Shown piece after piece: positions 11,227 through 22,540 of a DNA stretch of 64,000 nucleotides (the first letter of the stretch is position 1; the number at the start of each line of letters is the position of its first letter). Below the pieces are notes generated by a model that saw nothing but the letters and a program-made list of their open reading frames with translations, was not told where the DNA came from and did no database searches. The stretch spans positions 27,173,342-27,237,341 of the forward strand of contig JACMZG010001863.1 in the NCBI GenBank assembly GCA_018340805.1, written 5' to 3'. The DNA comes from Microvelia longipes. Its lineage: Eukaryota > Arthropoda > Insecta > Hemiptera > Veliidae. The position numbers and the translations under genes are program-made.

Positions 11227-11380
11227 AATAATTTATAATTAAAATCAAGTGATGCCTTTAAGAACCCTTCTAGATATTATGTTTAAAATGACATGATTAT
11301 TATAATAATTTATAATTAAAATCAAGTGATGTCCATGAGAACCCTTCTAGATATTATATTTAAAATGTCATGATTATTAT
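11227..11380. repeat. 77-bp tandem duplication (2 copies)
   Basis: The unit starting AATAATTTATAATTAAAATC and ending near TCATGATTATTATAAT occurs twice head to tail, offset by 77 bp, with a few substitutions (GCCTTTAAG versus GTCCATGAG). Confidence 0.85.
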
Positions 11381-12279
11381 AATAATTCAAGTCTCTGTGG
11401 TTAATATTATTTTACTATTCTTTCTTTCCTTATGATTTTATTTTTATTATTATTAATCTATTTTATTTTATTCTTAACTTTTTCATAACTGAAAGGATAA
11501 ATAATAATTTTAATTTTCTCTTCACATTTTGCTTTATTTATTTAAACGATTTTTTAAATTTTCAGACAAATCTATGCAACTGTTTAAAACATCATTTGCT
11601 CCTGTGACTAAAAATTATTTAGAAATACATCTTTTAAATTGAGTTATTTAGTGAATTTACTGAGAATATGCATGCAGTAAGTAGTGATTTTACTTTTCCA
11701 TAAAAATTTAAGCTTGAGTTGTAAAGTTTTTATCGACAATCCAAAAGGCTAATAACAAAAACAAGTTGTAAATATTATATTTTATTAAATTTTTTATATT
11801 AAAGCAATAAATTGGTTTTCTATTCTGTGGTTGATTCCATCTAATACTCTTAACAGATAGCCAGATTTCATTCATTCTTAACCGAAGCATTGTCAAGAAT
11901 GAAAAATATTTTATACTGTTTGAAAACACTAATCCTTATCTTCAGTGTGTAAACAGCCCAATCCTGATAGGTGGAGGAGGGTAGTAATATGGTGACAAAT
12001 TTAATGAGAAGATACATTTATTTTTAATACTATTAGAATTTGTGTTAGTCTCCATGATTGCAATCATATTATGTCTGGACCTGGAACTAGCACAGCCATT
12101 GACAAATTCCACTGGATTGACAACACTAAAAAAGTGGTGTCCGCTTTTCTTTGTTGTCAATATAACATGAATATGTATTGAGGATAGATATGAAATATAG
12201 TTTTAATATGAAATAAACTGAAGTGACTTTTTAAAGTCTCACTAGTGCCTCATCAATTATATTTATTTTTAATATTTTT

Positions 12280-13925
12280 CAGCCCTATGTGCAATTCTTA
12301 TATGGTTAATTAGAGGATTTTTGCTGTAAAGTTTATCTAAAGACTGTAAAGCGCTTTTGGAGTCCGAAAATATTAAAATTTTGCTCCTTCCATTTCCGAT
12401 TGCGTGTTTTATTGTCTGAAAGATTGCCCCTAACTCGTTACTGCATACTGAGCTTAGCTCTCTACATTTAAACTGCTTATGCGTGTGGTTGGTGGTAAAT
12501 GCACACCCACTTCCAATGTTGTTTTTAGAACCTTCCGTGTAGTAGTGTACTGCATCACAATTTTTCTCCTCAAACTTACGATTATCTCTGTGATTATCTA
12601 ATCTTTGGGTTGGTTTTCTCCTAAGTAGTGGATGCTTGGTCTCTTTAAAACAAAGGGTGGGATGTCTAGTTGTTGAGGTGGTGATAGCAGTGGAGCAAGA
12701 TGAGTTAGATGGTGTGATTGAATCATGTCGTTAAAACGTATTCCTGATGGTTTGGGGATTCTTGCTTTCCTTTTGTATTGATTACAGTATCTAGGTTTTT
12801 GGAAGTATTTTTTTTTGTTATAGAGTGATGAATGTAATGAAATCCTTGGTGTAGCAGGTAAAGATCTCTTCTTTGTGAAAGAGGAGGTTCGTTTGCTTCC
12901 ACTTGTATGCTTTCTACTGGGCTAGTTTGAAACGCTCCAGTTGCTTGTCTGATACAGAGGTTTTGGATAGGCTTGAGTTTTTTTAAGGTTCGTTTATTAG
13001 TGGAACCATAGATAGTGCAACCGTAGTCCAATTTACTTAGAATAATTTCATGGTATATTCAGGTGAGTATCAGTCTATCAGCTCCCCATCTGAGGCCTCG
13101 GGTCATTCTTATAATATTAATGTCTCTTAAACATTTTGCTCTCACTTTTTCTATGTGGGGTTTCCATTGTAATTTTTGATCAAGTATGAGTCCAATGTAT
13201 TGAGCTTGGGTCACTATTAGAATTGAAATTCCTTTTAACATTAGGGCTATTTTGGGGGGTGTTAGGCCTCTTTTACGTCTCTTTCTACTAAAAATAACAC
13301 ACTTCGTTTTTGAGGGAGAAAAATTAAATTCATTTGATTCGGCCCACTTATTCATTTGATGGATACAATCTTGTATTTGGGGTTCAGCATCAGTTCTGTC
13401 TTTTGCCCTGAAAAATATTGTCATGTCGTCTACAAAAAAACTTTTCTTTATTGGTTGTGTAATTATTTTTTCGACCTCATTTACTGCTAGAATAAACAGG
13501 GTAACACTTAACAACGCACCTTGTGGAGCCCCATTTTCTTGAATCTTTGATTGAGAGAATACATTTCCCACTTTTACTTTAAATCTTCGTTCAAATAAAC
13601 AATGTTTGATAAATATTGGCAAATTACCCTTGAACCCTAAATTCTCAAGCTGTCGCAAAATTAGGTACCTCCACGTTTTGTTGTACGCCTTTTCACAATC
13701 AAAGAATATGGCTACGGTTTCTTCATTATTTAAAAATCCGTCTTGAATATAGCTGGTTATTTGAGTAAGATTGTCTATTGTGGATCTGTTTTGTCTGAAT
13801 CCGTTCTGGTATGGAGAGAGAATATGCCTTGATTCTATTTCCCACATCAGTCTTGAATTGACTATTTTTTCCAGTAGTTTACCTAAGGTGTTTGATATTG
13901 CTATTGGTCTGTAGGATACTGGATC
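12280..13925 (-). mobile_element. jockey-type non-LTR retrotransposon fragment (RT + RNase H), inactive
   Basis: Read on the minus strand from 13,925 down: SYRPIAISNTLGKLLEKIV, then YQNGFRQNRSTIDNL, motif A FFDCEKAYN, QGALLSVTLF (usually QGSVLSPTLF) and catalytic FVDDMTIF. A single in-frame TGA near 13,057 follows, then the thumb region (LDYGCTIYGS). Around 12,560-12,340 there is an RNase H domain with YTEGSK, ELGAI and FSDSKSAL, whose usual first Asp is Glu here. RNase H is cut before its last motif, and the 5' half is cut at 13,925 by a TGACGTCA-type repeat. ORF1 and the endonuclease are missing. The copy is fairly young, since one frame stays open for over 260 codons. Confidence 0.85.
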
Positions 13926-13934
13926 AACTTAACT

Positions 13935-14275
13935 TCATGACATTTTTTCTGTGATATTTGACGTCATGACGACAAGAGTTACAAAAAAAGTCATTATGAC
14001 GACAAGTGTCTCAATAAAATGTCGTCAAGACGACAGGTGTCACAAAAATGTCGTCATGAAAAAAAGTTTAGGAGAAAAAATATCATCAAGACGACAAGTG
14101 CCACTGAAAAATGACGTCATGACAACAAGTGCCACAAAAGAATGTCACAGAACAATGTCTTCATCACGAATAGTTTTAAAGAAAAATGCTGTCATGACGA
14201 AAAGTGTCACAGAAATATGACGTAAGACAACATTTTTTTCTGTAATATTTTATGTCATGACGACATGTCACTGAC
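13935..14275 (+). repeat. third fragment of the foldback arm (inner end)
   Basis: This stretch is the same as 20,305-20,640 in the same orientation with scattered differences. Both run from CTGTGATATTTGACGTCATG through AGTTTTAAAGAAAAATG to ACATTTTTTTCTGTAATAT or similar. It consists of the TGACGTCATGACGAC / AGTGTCACA repeats. It abuts the jockey fragment on the left and the Copia fragment on the right. Confidence 0.85.
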
Positions 14276-14288
14276 GTTACAAGTCACT

Positions 14289-14442
14289 GTCGTTGGGAAA
14301 AATGTCGTCCTCAATGTAAGACAGCTTTACCTTGATATATATTTATGTATCAAATTACATTTGTCAATTTCATTTTATTTTGTAATCAATATTGTTTTCA
14401 TTATTAAATTAGATTTCAATAGAAATATTAGTTTTAATTACA
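14289..14442 (+). mobile_element. possible partial 5' LTR of the Copia fragment
   Basis: The sequence ends in CA directly upstream of a tRNA-iMet-complementary site, as an LTR should. A GTTGGGA near 14,291 resembles the TGTTGGGA start of many Copia LTRs. At about 150 bp it is short, and no second LTR exists in the window to confirm it. Confidence 0.35.
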
Positions 14443-14443
14443 A

Positions 14444-14459
14444 TGGGTTATGGGCCCAG
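14444..14459 (+). promoter_or_regulatory. Copia primer-binding site complementary to initiator tRNA-Met
   Basis: TGGGTTATGGGCCCAG is the complement of the anticodon stem-loop of eukaryotic initiator tRNA-Met, the half-tRNA primer site used by Copia-type elements. It lies just before gag and overlaps the first gag ATG (14,450). Confidence 0.75.
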
Positions 14460-16428
14460 AAAAAGATAAAATTTCGAAATTATTTATTTTTGATGGGACA
14501 AATATTGGAGTGTGGAGATACAGAGTTGAAGTTAGTTTAGACCAAGAGTTAGTTAAATTTTTAACTAAAGATGTCCAAGAAATATTGACAGAAAAAGGAT
14601 ACGATGGACCAAGACCGAACGAAGAAGAAGAAACTTTATGAAAACAGTTAGAAGTTGAACTGAGGAAGTTAGAATGGAAATGTAAGTCTTTTATGATTAA
14701 TAGAATAAGTGACAGTCATATCGAGTATGTGAGACATTGTAAGACGCCTTAACAGATAATTTTGTCATTAGATTCTGCTTTTCAGCACCAAAGTATCTCT
14801 AATCAATTGATGTTACGAAAGAAATTACTATTAATGAAATATACTGAGTCAGATGAAATGGAAGAACATTTAAGAAATTTTGATAAGTTAATATGTGAAT
14901 TAAAATCTAGTGGAGCAAAACTTGAAGTGGCTGAAGTTGTATGTCATTTATTTCTTACATTACCTAGTATTTATGAGCCATTGGTAACGGTTTAGAGGCT
15001 GTACCCTTAGAAACTTTGACATTAGAATTAGTCAAGGGTAGGTTGTTAGATCATTATATTAAATATAAGAGCAATAGTATTATTTATGAAGGTGTAAATA
15101 CAAATGAAAATTCAGTATTTGTAGGGAACAAACACACTGCTAGAGGGCAGTATCAGTGTTTTCATGTTATCAATATGGTCATCGTAAGTTTGAATGTCCT
15201 GTCCACACATTGTAAACAGAAGAGGAAGAGGTGGTTTTCAAAATAATTCAAGTGGAAGATTTAGAGGTAACCCTAGTAGATCATCAGCTCAGGTAACAGA
15301 GGAATCAGCAGAGTCAAGTAATAATGCTGAGTCAGGTTGTAATGGAATCATACATGGATATGTTGGTAATGAAACATCATTCTTTACTCAAGGGTCAGGT
15401 TCTGGACCCGAGTCTTATGTAGTTTTTATAATAGATTTAGGAGAGAGTTCTCATATGTCAGGCGATAAAGGAATATTTTCTAAATTAGAAAAATTACAAA
15501 CGCCAATAAGTGCATGTGTAGCCAAGTCAAATACCACAATACAAGCTACACAATTGGAGAAATAGCGGGTTTTTTTACAAATGCCGTTTTAAGAGAGTGT
15601 ATTATGTACCAGATTTAAAATATAATTTATTCTCAGTGAGACAAGTTGAACAAGATGGAATGAAAATTGTTTTTGAGAATGGAAAAGTAAATTTTATGTT
15701 AGATAGCAATGTTGTTGCTATAGGGATTAGAAATTATACATTGTATAATTTGGTAGTGTGGAAAAATAATAGTGAAATTGGTGTTCTTGGAAAGACTATT
15801 AGTAGTTCAGATTTATGGCATAAATGTTTGGATCATATTAATCCAGATTATCTTTATAACATGGTGAATAATAACTTAGTTTTGGGTGTACCTAAGTTAG
15901 AAAATAAGAAGATAGACTTGTGTGAAGCATGTATTAAAGCAAAACAAGTAAGGCTGCATTATCATGCATTTGCTAAGCCTAGATCTTCACATCTTCTAGA
16001 ACTCATTCACACATGAGAATGAGATGAGTGTGTTTGGATGACTATACTAGACTTTTGGTGGTTTATTTGTTGGAAACCAAAGGAGAATTGTTAAGGTGCT
16101 TTAAAGATTATAACGCATGGGTAAGTAATATTTTAAATGGTAAAATAGTAAATTTAAGATGTGATAATGGGGGAGAGTATATCCAATCTGCGTTTAAACA
16201 GTATTGTAGAGAAAATGGTATTAATATACTGTATACAATACCTTATAGCCCTCAGCAGAATCTTGAGAGGGGCTTGGGCAATGTGTTTTGGATCAGATAC
16301 TGATAAAATATTATGGGGAGAGGCAGTTCTAACAGCTGCTTACATAACAAATAGGTTTCCGATCATTGGAAAAATTGTATAGAGAATCATGCATTCCCGC
16401 AAATTTATGGTATTCTTGTAAACCTGAG
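14450..16428 (+). mobile_element. Copia-type LTR retrotransposon fragment: gag, protease, partial integrase; no RT
   Basis: In order on the plus strand: a Gag N-terminus (ISKLFIFDGTNIGVWRYRVE, 14,450-14,638, then stop) and a Gag middle with LMLRKKLLLMKYTESDEMEE. A CCHC knuckle near 15,150-15,230 is split by a one-base frameshift. The protease core reads FIIDLGESSHMSG (D-L-G where D-S/T-G is needed). Then come YVPDLKYNLFSVRQ, the GAG-pre-integrase LWHKCLDHINPDYL with CEACIKAKQ, and an integrase core with LDDYTR and RCDNGGEY. The sequence stops at CIPANLWYSCKPEV, exactly where the inverted arm begins (16,429). Several stops and shifts and no RT or RNase H make it dead. Confidence 0.85.
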
Positions 16429-19400
16429 GTTATAATTTGTATTGTACCATATTGCTGTTTCATATTGTACCATATGACGATAAAAGTCATTTTGATGCTG
16501 TCTTTTAAAGGAAACAGAAACATCATTACTATTTTGCAAGAGTAAAAAATAATATTTCAAATATTATAAGTTAGTAATAATAAGAAATATAAGAAAAAAT
16601 CAAGGCATTAGGTAATGCCTTCCAATCATTACACACCTCCTGTAATTATTATTATGGCTGTAGTGTTGCAAAATGATAGACTGTTAGACCTAACTCTATC
16701 ACCTTGATAGTGTCAAAAAAATTTTTTTTGTACATGTGAGACAGTGTTGCTGGTGACAAGTGTGAAAAAAAATAAACTTATGTAAGTAAGATTATAACTT
16801 TTCAGGAAGCACACTACCTGTGTTGTGCCAACATACTTTAATCTAATTTATGACTAAAAACATTCAGACAAGGTGATAATAACGATAAACCTGTATAATT
16901 AACCACTGCACGATACTTAAGAACTAAATAGTGGTTCAATGTGTTAATAACCTGATAAAAAGAAAGATGTTGTAGTGTTATGAGTAACCTAGGGAGTAGG
17001 GGTGGGGTTTGGCTACAGTTTTAGTAAATTTTCATGTAAAAATGATGCTTGTGAGGTTGTTTAGATGATGGAAGGTAAAGGGAAGTGGGGGGGATTGATT
17101 CAGTTTGGCTTCCTGATACCAAAAATATGTCCTAATTAAATGTATATGTGTGTGTGTAAAGGTTTCTAACCTTGAAACTTGGTGAAAGATAACTCTCAAA
17201 GGCCTCTTGTTAATAGATTAAAGAAACAAAGGTAATTTTCCAAACTTAAGGAAATTCACTCAAAGATAAAAATTTCTGTATTGTGTAGTATATTCTACTC
17301 AGAATTATATTATACAAATAAAAAGGTCTTGTATTTATTCTACATTGGAAGGGGGTAAGCATACTTTTATACTTCTTTTCTCTATGGGGGTAAGACAAAG
17401 AAACTGATACTTAAAGGGAGGATACAACATCTCTTATCATTCCCTGGGTAGCTTGGTAGCATAACTGTACATTGGTGGTGTAATTTTTTTTTTCACGTGT
17501 AGTTCACATATCCATACCCAAGTTACATGTCTGAAAATCAGTGGAATTGAATTTCTTATATTAATGAATAGAAAAATGCGCAAATCCTCATTCTCTGGTT
17601 TATAGCATCATCTGTTTAAATCCTGACTTATTACTGTTGTGTATAGGGTACCAACTTTTCTGATTTTTATTTTTCCTGCACTGGTATTTCTTGATCAATT
17701 CTGACTGTAGAAATTCTGCTTAATCTATAAAGGTCTTGCAAAATAAATTTCCTAACATTGTGCTAAGGGATTATAAAGTGAACAGATCAGTGACAAATAT
17801 CTTTTTTTAAATGGTTTGGTGCTGATTAGAATGCTCAATGTGAATAATGCTTTAAAACACCAGAAACCCTTAGAGCTTTTTCTATCTGTAATTTATCTAA
17901 AACTTTTAATTCAGGAATTCTTGTATCTTCAGAAGGCAAAGGTTCTATAACCTCGGGATAATGGGATATAATGTTATTACAGAATTTCCTATAAAAGCAT
18001 AGTGATTGTTCTTACTTTATTAAATTAAAGGCAGATTGTAAATTGAATGCAACTAACAGTCAATACCAAGTTGCTTTTGCAGTTGGCACATCCCGGACAC
18101 AAGGCTGCCTCATAAAGATGCCTTGTCATAGGGCTCTCTTTTGTTGTGTTTCAAGTATCTACCCTAATGAATTATCTATCTATTGAAAATCTTAACAATA
18201 ATTTAATTTATGTAAACAGCGTATATCCAAGTCGCTTTAAATTTGTAAGGAAGCTTTTCCAAAATCCCTTTCAAACAGAATTTAGAATTAATTTCTTGAT
18301 TATTTTTTATTGCTCAACTGGCTATAAATAACAAATCTGTAACAGATTATAGCACCCTAGTATGGGCCCTTAGTTAATCTAGCAACCCACAACTCAACTA
18401 AACGGTTCTATCCTCACACTGTTTTTCCAATGCATATATTATTCAAATGACAACCCTTGATTTTTTTATATAATAAATAAAACACAATATTTTTTTTTAA
18501 ATGGTTTTAATAATACTTGGTCTAATATTAAAATATTTTATTTTTATTGTGATAAGCCTGGGTTGCCATGGTACACATTCAAGGCTGTACCTTCTTTAAT
18601 GTAGGCTTGACAGAATCCGGCCATATGTTATCGTCTAAATAAAAAACCCAGCTTCTCTTTCAAAAATGGGTTAAGTTGGTACTCTATATCCATTAACTAT
18701 TTTTAGAGGTTAATGGTTTTAGTTTGTGTTTGAACCCTAAGGATTTCGTGTTTATGTTACCTCATAATTTATCTTGGATTTTGAATGAAAGTGATAAAAG
18801 AATTTTTGACTTTGAGTTGCTGTGGATCAGTTAGAATAAGAATCAGGTATGGGTTCTCTTATGGACATCAACAAATTTTTCACCAACAGCATTATCCAAA
18901 TTATCTAGACTTTTATACAACAAATCAGGGGTTGCTGAATGAAGATTAAAAACGTTTTGCTCATCAAGACGTAACATCTCAGAGACAACATACTGTCATG
19001 ACGTCTCAAGTCAGAGACGAAATGTCGCCATGAAGTCACAGGTAAAATGACGTCATGGATCACAAACGAAATGACCTGACGAGTCACAGACCAAATAACT
19101 TCACATATAATAGACAAAATATCGTCACAAATCACAAACAAAATGTCGCTATGACGTCACTTGTAAGAAAAAAATTGTCGTCATGACATCATAGACCAAA
19201 TAAAAATGTCGTTATGACATTAAAAATCACCTAAAAAATCAGAAAATGTCGTCCTGACGTCAAGTGTCACAGAAAAAATTTCGTCATGACGACAAGTTCT
19301 TACAAATATAGGTCGTCATGACGACAAGTGTCACAGAAAAAATGTCATGTCGTCAAGTCACTGAAAATGTCCTCCTGATGTTAAGTGTCACAAAAAAATG

Positions 19401-20640
19401 TCGTCATGCCGTCATTTTTATGTAACCCTTGATGTCATGACATTTTTCAGTAAAGTCATGTCGTCAAGACCCACAGAAAAAAGTCCTCATGACGCAAGGG
19501 TCACAAAACAAGTCCTCATGACATAAGTGTCACAGATAAAATGTCGCCAATACGTCAAGTATCACAAAAACAAAAATGTCATAATGACGTCAAATGTCAC
19601 AGAAAAAGTTGAAATAACGTCAAGTGTCAAAAAAATACGTCGTAGCGTCAAAAGTCTCAAACGAATGTCGTCATTACGTCATGTGTCACTGAAATAAATA
19701 TATTGTCATGACGTTAAGTGTCACAGGAAAAAATGACGTCATGACGTCAAGTGTCACATAAAATGTCGTCATATCGTAAAGTATAACAGAAAAAATGTCA
19801 TCATGATGTCAAGTGTCACAGAAAAAAATGTTGTTATGACGTCAAATGTCACAAAAAATTTGTAATAACGTCAAGTGTCACAAAAAATTGTAATAACGTC
19901 GTGTCACAAATTACGTCATAGCGTCAAAAGTCACAACCAAGTGTCGTCATTACGTCATGTGTCACTGAAAGAAATATCTTCATGACGTCGAGTCTCAAAA
20001 AAGATGTTCCCAAGACGTCAAGTGTCCCAGGAAAAAATGTTGTTATGACATCTAAAATCCCAAAAAAAATTTCGGCATAACGTCGTGTCACAAAAAATGT
20101 CATTATTATGTCAAATGTCACAGAAAAAAATATCGCCATGACGTCAAGTAGAACAGAAAAAATGTCATCATGACGACAAGTGTCGACTGTTTTCTGTAAC
20201 ATTTTAAGTAAAGACGGCATTTGTTACAGTGACATTTGACGTCATAATGACATTTATCTGTGACACTAAACGTCATGACATATTTTTTGTTACACTTAAC
20301 TACATGAATTTTTTTTTCTGTGATATTTGACGTCATGTCGACAAGAGTTACAAAAAAGTCATCATGACGACAAGTGTCTCAAAAAAATGTCGTCAAGACG
20401 TCAGGTGTCACAAAAATGTCGTCATGAAAAAAAGTTTAGAAGAAAAAATATCGTCACGACGACAAGTGTCAATGAAAAATGACGTCATGACGACAACTAC
20501 AACAAAAAAATGACACAGAACAATGTCATAATGACGAATAGTTTTAAAGAAAAATGACGTCATGAATAAAAATGTCACAGAAATATGACGTAAGACTACA
20601 TTTTTTCTGTAATATATTACGTCATTACGAAATTTTTTTC
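16429..20640 (+). mobile_element. left arm of a giant foldback-like element
   Basis: Near-identical reverse complement of 34,283-38,183. The outer edge reads GGTTATAATTTGTATTG here and its complement at about 38,180. The outer 2.5 kb (16,429-18,900) is AT-rich single-copy-looking sequence without coding capacity. The inner 1.7 kb (18,950-20,640) is an irregular tandem array of about 35-40 bp units built from AAATGTCGTCATGACGTC and AAGTGTCACAGAAA. It holds many perfect TGACGTCA palindromes. A 98-codon open frame at 19,924-20,220 (minus) recurs identically in the right arm, but it is only repeat sequence. The left arm alone carries a 551-bp segment at 17,778-18,328. Confidence 0.85.
17778..18328. 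other. 551-bp segment present in left arm, absent from right arm
   Basis: Both edges carry TATAAA. In the right arm (around 36,570) the sequences before and after are joined with a single TATAAA. This is the footprint of a deletion between short direct repeats in the right arm, or of an insertion in the left. The segment is also in the post-gap copy at 26,620-27,170, which ties that copy to the left arm. Confidence 0.8.
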
Positions 20641-22540
20641 AGACACTTTTAAACTTCGTCAATATCGTCAGTAACCGTTTAAAATGTCGTCAGTGTCGTC
20701 GTCAGTGACAGTTAAGAATGCCGTCAATGTCGTCTGTGACGTCGTCAGTGACAGTTTAAAATGCCGTCGATGTCGTCATTGACGTCGTCAGTGACAGTTT
20801 AAAATGCCGTAAATGTCGTCAGTGACGTTACCTACGACGTCACTGACGACATTTTAAACTGTCACAGACGACGTCACTGACGACATTTTAAACTGTCACT
20901 GACGACGTTTTCAATTGTCACTGACGACATTGACGAAAATTAAAACTTTCACTGACGACGTTACTGACGACATTGACCCGCATTTTAAACTGTTACTGAC
21001 GACGTCACAGATAACATTGACGACATTTAAAACTGTCACTGACGACATCGACGACAGTTTAAACTGTCACTGACGCCATCGACGACAGTTTAAACTGTCA
21101 CTGACGACATCACGGACGACATCGACGGTATTTTAAACTGTCACTGACGACGTCACTGACGACATTGACGCCATTTGAAACTGTCACTGACGACATTGAC
21201 AGCACTGGTCTGACGGCATTTTAAACCTGTCACTGACTACGTCCCTGACGACATTGACGGCATTATAAACTGTCACTGACGACGTCACTGACGACATTGA
21301 CGGTATTTTAAACTGTCACTGACGACGTCACTGACGACATTGACGGTATTTTAAACTGTCACTGACGACGTCACTGACGACATTGACGGCATTATAAGCT
21401 GACTTTGACGACGTCACTAACGACGTTGGCGGCATTTTAAACGGTCACTGACGACGTCACTGACGACATTGACGACATTTTAAACTGTCACTGACGACGT
21501 CACTGACGACATTGACGGTATTTAAAACTGTCACTGACGACGTCACTGATGCATTGAATGTATTTGAAACTGTCACTGACGACGTCACTGACGACATTGA
21601 CGGCATTTTGAACTGTCACTGACGACGCCACTGACGACATTGACGACATTTTATGGCGTCACTGACAACACTTATAACGTCACTGACGAAACTCTATAAC
21701 ATCACTAACAACATTGAAGACATTTTATTTCCTCACTGACGACGTCACTGACAACATTGACGGCATTTTAAACTGGTCACTGACAACATTGACGGCATTT
21801 TAAACTGTCACTGACGACGTCACTGACGACGTTGACGGCATTTTAAACTGTCACTGACTACGTCCCTGACGACATTGACGGCATTATAAACTGTCACTGA
21901 CGACGTCACTGACGACGTCACTGACGACGTCACTGACGAACGTCACTGACGACGTCACTGACGACATTGACGGCATTATAAGCTGTCACTGACGACGTTA
22001 CTGACGACATTGGCGGCATTTTAAACGGTCACTGACGACGTCACTGACGACATTGACTGTATTTGAAACTGTCACTGACGATGTCACTGACGACCTTGAA
22101 CGGCATTTTAAACTGTCACTGACGACGTCACTGACGAATTGACATTAGTCACTGACGGACGTCACTGATTGACGTAAACTGTGACACGCGGCATTTTAAA
22201 CGGTCACTGACGACGTCACTGACGACATTGACTGTATTTGAAAACTGTCACTGACGACGTCACTGACGACATTGACGGCATTTTAAACTGTCACTGACGA
22301 CGTCACTGACGACATTGACTGTATTTGAAACTGTCACTGACGACGTCACTGACGACATTGACGGCATTTTAAACTGTCACTGACGAAGTCACTGACGACA
22401 TTGGCTGCATTTAAAGACGGTCACTGACGATGTCACTGACGACATTGACGGCATTTTAAACTGTCACTGACGACGTCACTGACGACATTGACGGCATTTT
22501 AAACTGATACTGACGACGTCACTGACGTCACTTGACATGA
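20641..22540. repeat. CpG-rich ~43-bp satellite, block 1, orientation flips near 20,835
   Basis: The monomer is about 43 bp, built from two GTCACTGACGAC modules followed by ATTGACGGCATTTTAAACT. At 20,641-20,830 it reads in reverse (GTCAGTGACAGTTTAAAATG), and from about 20,840 to 22,520 forward. Monomers vary (CTGTATTTGAAA versus CGGCATTTTAAA) and modules are repeated or lost. GC is near 46 % with about four CpG per monomer, against roughly a quarter to a third GC around it. The block ends at ACTTGACATGATAACAACAT (22,540). No coding capacity. Confidence 0.92.

Larger units (their letters stand above)
10205..12279. other. 3' UTR and intergenic AT-rich stretch
   Basis: After the klingon-like stop codon, the only clear structure is the 77-bp tandem duplication at 11,227-11,380. 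An open minus frame at 11,942-12,160 has no recognisable similarity and no exon context. Confidence 0.6.

Noticed and set aside
11942..12160. 72-codon minus frame (KSGHHFFSVVNPVEFVNGC)
   Set aside because: It reads somewhat protein-like, but no family is recognised, there is no splice context, and neighbouring sequence is repeat-rich. Not enough to call a gene.
16329..16526. 65-codon minus frame near the left arm edge
   Set aside because: It is a shadow of the Copia integrase end and arm sequence; the plus strand has the recognisable motifs.
19924..20220. 98-codon open frame, identical at 34,708-35,004
   Set aside because: It lies wholly within the TGACGTCA/AAGTGTCACA tandem array. The identity reflects the inverted arms, the composition is repeat-driven, and nothing resembles a protein domain.
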